Positions 58,107 through 64,000 of a stretch of DNA of 64,000 nucleotides are shown piece by piece (position 1 is the first letter of the stretch; every line of letters starts with the position of its first letter). A program made the position numbers and the translations under genes. The notes below the pieces were generated by a model. That model ran no database searches, was not told the origin of the DNA, and was given only the letters and a program-made list of their open reading frames with translations. The stretch is taken from the NCBI GenBank assembly GCA_009746045.1, contig RPFO01000079.1, positions 614,508-678,507 of the forward strand. The letters run 5' to 3'. This stretch comes from Mesostigma viride (taxonomy: Eukaryota; Streptophyta; Mesostigmatophyceae; Mesostigmatales; Mesostigmataceae).

Positions 58107-59344
58107 TGCCTAAAACGTTCCCACACCCGATCCGTTATATTTACCTTTTGCGTCCGCATGTCCTTCATGGGCGGGATCAGTGCTTCCCCCTCCACCTCCC
58201 AGCCCTTGAGCACGTCCAGATTGGTGTACTTGAACTTCTCCGCGTCCCTCACCAACCCCCTCCACAAATCAAACGCCTCGTCGGTTGTCTCCACGAACTT
58301 GCCCTTTTGTTTACCCGCAATCTCGCCAGCTATCGCAGTACTCACTTGCTCGTCAGAGCCCTCGAAAATCACGGACTTCAACATCTGTGTGTAGTGGTTG
58401 CCGTCCAGCACGGCAAACTGCACAAACACGCAAGGCGTCTGGTCTCGAAATTTACCCTTAAGGCCGGCATGGTCCGAGATGTTCAAGCTCCCCAGCGCGG
58501 ATTTCGTCAGGTCAACTACTGCCTCACGCTCAGATTCATTTGACCACTCGGACGGATCCAACTCCATGGTGATCAACTCGTCTGAGCAAGCGGCCGCCAT
58601 GTCCTTCAGGGAGTCCGTCCGGAGAATGGACATGGCTTCCTCGGCCGTTGGCGAACGATAGTATCCGAACCTCTGCACGGCACGGTCACTGTCGTCCCCC
58701 GTCAGTATTTTAATGTGGTAAGGAACCTTTTCACTCCTCTGCACCCATAAATTGTAGAGACCTGGATCACGGTCTGCCAGCACCTGCCACGCAAACCGGA
58801 AGATCGGCACGGCACATTTTGCTTTTGTCAGACTTGTGCCGGCCCCCACGAACCACGGCGCGAGCCCCCTACAATTCCGCACCGTCACCGTCCGATGCCG
58901 CATGAGTTCCGGGAGTTGGCACAAGTTCTCCGTGGGGGCCCGTACTTGAGTCGCAATCGCGGACCCCCCCACGATGTCGACATCGTCTGGAACTAGGCGT
59001 ATCTTCTGCCGCAGATGAAACGCCGCCTGTATGGTGTCAGTTAGATTCTTGTCGTGCACTTGAGAGGACGGCGCTGGCTCCCAGGAGTCCAAAATGCTGG
59101 GCTTCGCATTTCCAGCACGTGTCGTCAGCAGCCCCTTCCTCTCAAAGGTCTTCACAATCACCGACCATAAGTCGGTGCCCGGTGCTCGTTGGCGCCATTC
59201 CTCAAAAAATGTTGTGACCTCCCTTTCCGCCACCCCATGTTCAATCTTGTAAACCAACCTCCTCCGCTCTTCGTCCGTTCTCGGCCTGGACGGACGCCCC
59301 TGATCACATGCAAAAAACATACAGATAGCCGGAAGGTCAGTACT

Positions 59345-59957
59345 ATGTTCCAACGGCCGTCGCCGGAAAAATAACACCCTAATTTCCAGGTTCCAACGGC
59401 CGTTGGCGCATGAAAATCACACCCTAATTTACAGGTTCCAACGGCCGTTGGCGCATGAAAATCACACCCTAATTTCCAGGTTCCAACGGCCGTTGGCGAC
59501 AGAAAAATAACACCCTAATTTCCAGGTTCCAACGGCCGTTGGCGCGAGAAAAATCACACCCTAATTTCCAGGTTCCAACGGCCGTTGGCGCAAGAAAAAT
59601 CACATCCTATTTTCCAGGTTCCAACGGCCGTTGGCGCAGAAAAATCACACCCTAATTTCCATGCAGGTTCCAACGGCCGTTGGCGCGAGAAAAATGACAC
59701 CTTCATTTCCATGTTCCAACGGCCGTTGGCGACAGAAAAATAACACCCTAATTTCCAGGTTCCAACGGCCGTTGGCGCATGAAAATCACACCCTAATTTA
59801 CAGGTTCCAACGGCCGTTGGCGCATGAAAATCACACCCTAATTTACAGGTTCCAACGGCCGTTGGCGCATGAAAATCACACCCTAATTTACAGGTTCCGA
59901 CGGCCGTTGGGCAAAAAAAAATAACACCCTAATTTCCAGATTGCAACGGCCGTAGGC
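59345..59957. repeat. 46-bp palindrome-bearing array B
   Basis: About 13 copies of the same unit as array A, with small length variants (GCATGAAAATC, GACAGAAAAATAAC, GCGAGAAAAAT). It lies immediately upstream of the exon acceptor at 59300. At its right end it passes directly into the GGACAA satellite. Confidence 0.95.
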
Positions 59958-59974
59958 GCAAGAAAATCAAGCAA

Positions 59975-62900
59975 GAAAAGGACAAGGACAAGGACAAGGA
60001 CAAGGACAAGGACAAGGACAAGGACAAGGACAAGGACAAGGACAAGGACAGGACAAGGACAAGGACAAGGACAAGGACAAGGACAAGGACAAGGACAAGG
60101 ACAAGGACAAGGACAAGGACAAGGACAAGGACAAGGACAAGGACAAGGACAAGGACAAGGACAAGGTGCTGGCACAAGGACAAGGACAAGGACAAGGACA
60201 AGGACAAGGACAAGGTGCTGGCACAAGGACAAGGACAAGGACAAGGTGCTGGCACAAGGACAAGGACAAGGACAAGGACAAGGACAAGGACAAGGACAAG
60301 GACAAGGACAAGGACAAGGACAAGGACAAGGACAAGGACAAGGACAAGGACAAGGACAAGGACAAGGACAAGGACAAGGACAAGGACAAGGACAAGGACA
60401 AGGACAAGGTGCTGGCACAAGGACAAGGACAAGGACAAGGCGGACAAGGACAAGGCAAGGACAAGGACAAGGACAAGGACAAGGACAAGGACAAGGACAA
60501 GGACAAGGACAAGGACAAGGACAAGGACGAGGACAAGGACGAGGACAAGGACAAGGACAAGGACAAGGACAAGGACAAGGACAAGGACAAGGCAAGGACA
60601 AGGACAAGGACAAGGACAAGGACAAGGACAAGGACAAGGACAAGGACAAGGACAAGGACAAGGACAAGGACAAGGACAAGGACAAGGACAAGGACAAGGA
60701 CAAGGACAAGGACAAGGACAAGGACAAGGACAAGGACAAGGACAAGGACAAGGACAAGGACAAGGACAAGGACAAGGACAAGGACAAGGACAAGGACAAG
60801 GACAAGGACAAGCACGAGGACAGGACGAGGACAAGGACAAGGACAAGGACAAGGACAAGGACAAGGACAAGGACGGACGAGGACGAGGACAAGGACAAGG
60901 ACAAGGACAAGGACAAGGACGAGGACGAGGACGAGGACAAGCACAAGGACAAGGACAAGGACAAGGACGAGGACAAGGACGAGGATAAGGACAAGGACAA
61001 GGACAAGGACAAGGACAAGGACAAGGACAAGGACAAGGACAAGGACAAGGACAAGGACAAGGACAAGGACAAGGACAAGGACAAGGACAAGGACAAGGAC
61101 AAGGACAAGGACAAGGACAAGGACAAGGACAAGGACAAGGACGAGGACGAGGACGAGGACGAGGACAGGACAAGGACAAGGACAAGGACAAGGACGAGGA
61201 CGAGGACGAGGACAAGGACAAGGACAAGGACAAGGACAAGGACAAGGACAAGGACAAGGACAAGGGCAAGGACAAGGACAAGGACAAGGACAAGGACAAG
61301 GACAAGGACAAGGACAAGGACAAGGACAAGGACAAGGGCAAGGACAAGGACAAGGACAAGGACAAGGACAAGGACAAGGACAAGGACAAGGACGAGGACG
61401 AGGACGAGGACAAGGACAAGGACAAGGACAAGGACAAGGACAAGGACAACGTGCTGGCACAAGGACAAGGACAAGGACAAGGACAAGGACAAGGACAAGG
61501 ACAAGGACAAGGACAAGGACAAGGACAAGGACAAGGACAAGGACAAGGACGAGGACAAGGACGAGGACAAACAATGACAAGGACAAGGACAAGGACAAGG
61601 ACAAGGACAAGGACAAGGACAAGGACAAGGACAAGGACAAGGACAAGGACAAGGACAAGGACAAGGACAAGGACAAGGACAAGGACAAGGACAAGGACAA
61701 GGACAAGGACAAGGACAAGGACAAGGACAAGGACAACGTGCTGGCACAAGGACAAGGACAAGGACAAGGACAAGGACAAGGACAAGGACAGGACAAGGAC
61801 AAGGACAAGGACAAGGACAAGGACAAGGACAAGGACAAGGACAAGGACAAGGACAAGGACAAGGACAAGGACAAGGACAAGGACAAGGACAAGGACAAGG
61901 ACAAGGACAAGGACAAGGACAACGTGCTGGCACAAGGACAAGGACAAGGACAAGGACAAGGACAAGGACAAGGACAAGGACAAGGACAAGGACAAGGACA
62001 AGGACAAGGACAAGGACAAGGACAAGGACAAGGACAAGGACAAGGACAAGGACAAGGACAAGGACAAGGACAAGGACAAGGACAAGGACAAGGACAAGGA
62101 CAAGGACAAGGACAAGGACAAGGACAAGGACAAGTGACAAGGACAAGGACAAGGACAAGGACAAGGACAAGGACAAGGATAAGGACAAGGACAAGGACAA
62201 GGACAAGGACAAGGACAAGGACAAGGACAAGGACAAGGACAAGGACAAGGACAAGGACAAGGACAAGGACAAGGACAAGGACAAGGACAAGGACAAGGAC
62301 AAGGACAAGGACAAGGACAAGGACAAGGACAAGGACAAGGACAAGGACAAGGACAAGGACAAGGACAAGGACAAGGACAAGGACAAGGACAAGGACAAGG
62401 ACAAGGACAAGGACAAGGACAAGGACAAGGACAAGGACAAGGACAAGGACAAGGACAAGGACAAGGACAAGGACAAGGACAAGGACAAGGACAAGGACAA
62501 GGACAAGGACAAGGACAAGGACAAGGACAAGGACAACGTGCTGGCACAAGGACAAGGACAAGGAAAGGTGCTGGCACAAGGACAAGGACAAGGACAAGGA
62601 CAAGGACAAGGACAAGGACAAGGACAAGGACAAGGACAAGGACAAGGACAAGGACAAGGACAAGGACAAGGACAAGGACAAGGACAAGGACAAGGACAAG
62701 GACAAGGACAAGGACAAGGACAAGGACAAGGACAAGGACAAGGACAAGGACAAGGACAAGGACAAGGACAAGGACAAGGACAAGGACAAGGACAAGGACA
62801 AGGACAACAAGGACAAGGACAAGGACAAGGACAAGACAAGGACAAGGACAAGGACAAGGACAAGGACAAGGACAAGGACAAGGACAAGGACAAGGACAAG

Positions 62901-63374
62901 GACAAGGACAAGGACAGGACGAGGACGAGGACAAGGACAAGGACAAGGACAAGGACAAGGACAAGGACAAGGCAAGGACAAGGACAAGGACAAGGACAAG
63001 GACAAGGACAAGGACAAGGACAAGGACAAGGACAAGGACAAGGACAAGGACAAGGACAAGGACAAGGACAAGGACAAGGACAAGGACAAGGATAAGGACA
63101 AGGACAAGGACAAGGACAAGGACGAGGACGAGGACAAGGACAAGGACAAGGACAAGGACAAGGACAAGGACAAGGACGAGGACAAGGACAAGGACAAGGA
63201 CAAGGACAAGGACAAGGACAAGGACAAGGACAAGGACAAGGACAAGCACAAGGACAAGGACAAGGACAAGGACAAGGACAAGGACAAGGACAAGGACAAG
63301 GACAAGGACAAGCACGAGGACGAGGACGAGGACAAGGACAAGGACAAGGACAAGGACAAGGCCAACGACAAGGC

Positions 63375-63405
<31 letters not shown>

Positions 63406-64000
63406 AAGGACAAGGACAAGGACAAGGACGAGGACGAGGACAAGGACAAGGACAAGGACAAGGACAAGGACAAGGACAAGGACAAGGACAAGGACAAGGA
63501 CAAGGACAAGGACAAGGACAAGGACAAGGACAAGGACAGGACGAGGACGAGGACAAGGACAAGGACAAGGACAAGGACAAGGACAAGGACAAGGACAAGG
63601 ACAAGGACAAGGACAAGGACAAGGACAACGACAAGGACAAGGACAAGGACAACGGCTGGCAAAGGACAAGGACAAGGACAAGGACAAGGACAAGGACAAG
63701 GACAAGGACAAGGACAAGGACAAGGACAAGGACAAGGACAAGGACAAGGACGAGGACGAGGACGAGGACAAGCACAAGGACAAGGACAAGGACAAGGACG
63801 AGGACAAGGCCGAGGATAAGGACAAGGACAAGGACAAGGACAAGGACAAGGACAAGGACAAGGACAAGGACAAGGACAACAAGGACAAGGACAAGGACAA
63901 GGACAAGGACAAGGACAAGGACAAGACAAGGACAAGGACAAGGACAAGGACAAGGGACAAGGCCAACGAGCAAGGCCGAGGACGAGGACGAGGACAGACA
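59975..64000. repeat. 4-kb (GGACAA)n satellite with GTGCTGGCAC interruptions
   Basis: Around 670 hexamers run to the window edge. Variants are GGACGA blocks (clustered), single-base slips, and nine insertions of GTGCTGGCAC in a constant context at about 60166, 60215, 60246, 60409, 61451, 61738, 61923, 62538 and 62568. The open frames over 1000 codons (Lys-Asp, Arg-Thr, Gly-Gln; Leu-Val, Ser-Leu, Cys-Pro on the other strand) follow from the 6-bp period and are not genes. Confidence 0.98.

Larger units (their letters stand above)
54026..59299 (-). pseudogene. Unrecognised multi-exon gene, interrupted (or mis-sequenced)
   Basis: Function not recognised. Minus-strand exons by splice signals and frame: 59299-58145, 57527-54911, 54791-54026 (stop TAA at 54026-54028). 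The intron between the first two holds a 46-bp repeat array. The first exon encodes about 385 residues of non-repetitive protein (for example EREVTTFFEEWRQRAPG, IRLVPDDVDIVGGSA, NCRGLAPWFVGAGTSL, CVFVQFAVLDGNHYTQ). The second contains LIGGGLNAEDEAVSKKSRG, CLYDLTYMAKIFCEVMVQ, a basic KKKRRKRA stretch that could be a nuclear signal, and a 24-bp-repeat low-complexity tail. The last has an acidic DESEEEP region and KTGVWYVKFWAEGCDEKG. Breaks: a 199-bp LINE end (56119-56317), frame changes at poly-G runs 57049-57057 and 54572-54582, and an ambiguous one near 55640. The 5' exon(s) are not found and may lie beyond the window. Confidence 0.6.

Noticed and set aside
57640-59957. 46-bp palindromic repeats as a CRISPR array
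   Set aside because: The whole 46-bp unit repeats, with no unique spacers and no cas-like genes; the setting is a spliced eukaryotic gene.
59888-63973. Open frames of more than 1200 codons (Leu-Val/Ser-Leu/Cys-Pro and Lys-Asp/Arg-Thr/Gly-Gln)
   Set aside because: Products of a hexamer satellite in several frames on both strands; no start context, domain or non-repeat sequence.

Overview
The window looks like nuclear DNA of a green alga or a close relative. It carries a plastid-targeted, plant/cyanobacterial-type glucose-6-phosphate isomerase with a transit-peptide-like leader, a plant-like inositol monophosphatase and a membrane acyl desaturase. All three are split into 10-13 short exons with GT-AG introns, and two non-LTR retrotransposon families are present. 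No species can be named from sequence alone.

Layout. (1) 1-1554: short gene-poor flank with inverted-repeat motifs. (2) 1555-13513 (+): plastid glucose-6-phosphate isomerase, 13 exons, 619 codons, all joins in frame. (3) 13514-18789: intergenic, with a 5'-truncated RTE-type LINE end, a decayed TE-like ORF and a 1.1-kb (GGGA)n tract. (4) 18790-30621 (-): inositol monophosphatase-like gene, 12 exons. Intron 4 is almost wholly a 4.5-kb heptamer satellite. (5) 30836-39405: an 8.57-kb L1-like LINE bounded by an 18-bp target-site duplication, itself carrying a 2.08-kb TTAA-flanked piggyBac-like non-autonomous element inside ORF1. (6) 40035-50815 (+): delta-9-type acyl desaturase, 10 exons, 369 codons, three histidine boxes. 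(7) 51300-53470: fragments of RTE-type LINEs with (TTAA)n tails. (8) 54026-59299 (-): an unrecognised multi-exon gene broken by a LINE-end insertion and homopolymer frameshifts, with 46-bp repeat arrays in its introns. (9) 59975-64000: a 4-kb (GGACAA)n satellite running off the window.

IMPase and the desaturase are divergent neighbours. Without the LINE, their start codons would lie about 0.8 kb apart, so the LINE landed in what was probably a shared promoter region. The three genes are metabolic (hexose-phosphate isomerisation, inositol or galactose phosphate dephosphorylation, fatty-acid desaturation), with no sign of a dedicated shared pathway.

The most unusual signal is that in many introns the tandem repeats are copies of the gene's own exon-intron boundary. 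The last exon bases plus the splice donor recur 2-8 times downstream (isomerase introns 3, 5, 10, 11; IMPase intron 6; desaturase introns 5, 6, 7 and weakly 4). One acceptor edge is also duplicated (isomerase intron 1). This fits recurrent small tandem duplication at AG|GT sites and leaves arrays of decoy splice donors. Most very long open frames here are satellites, not genes.
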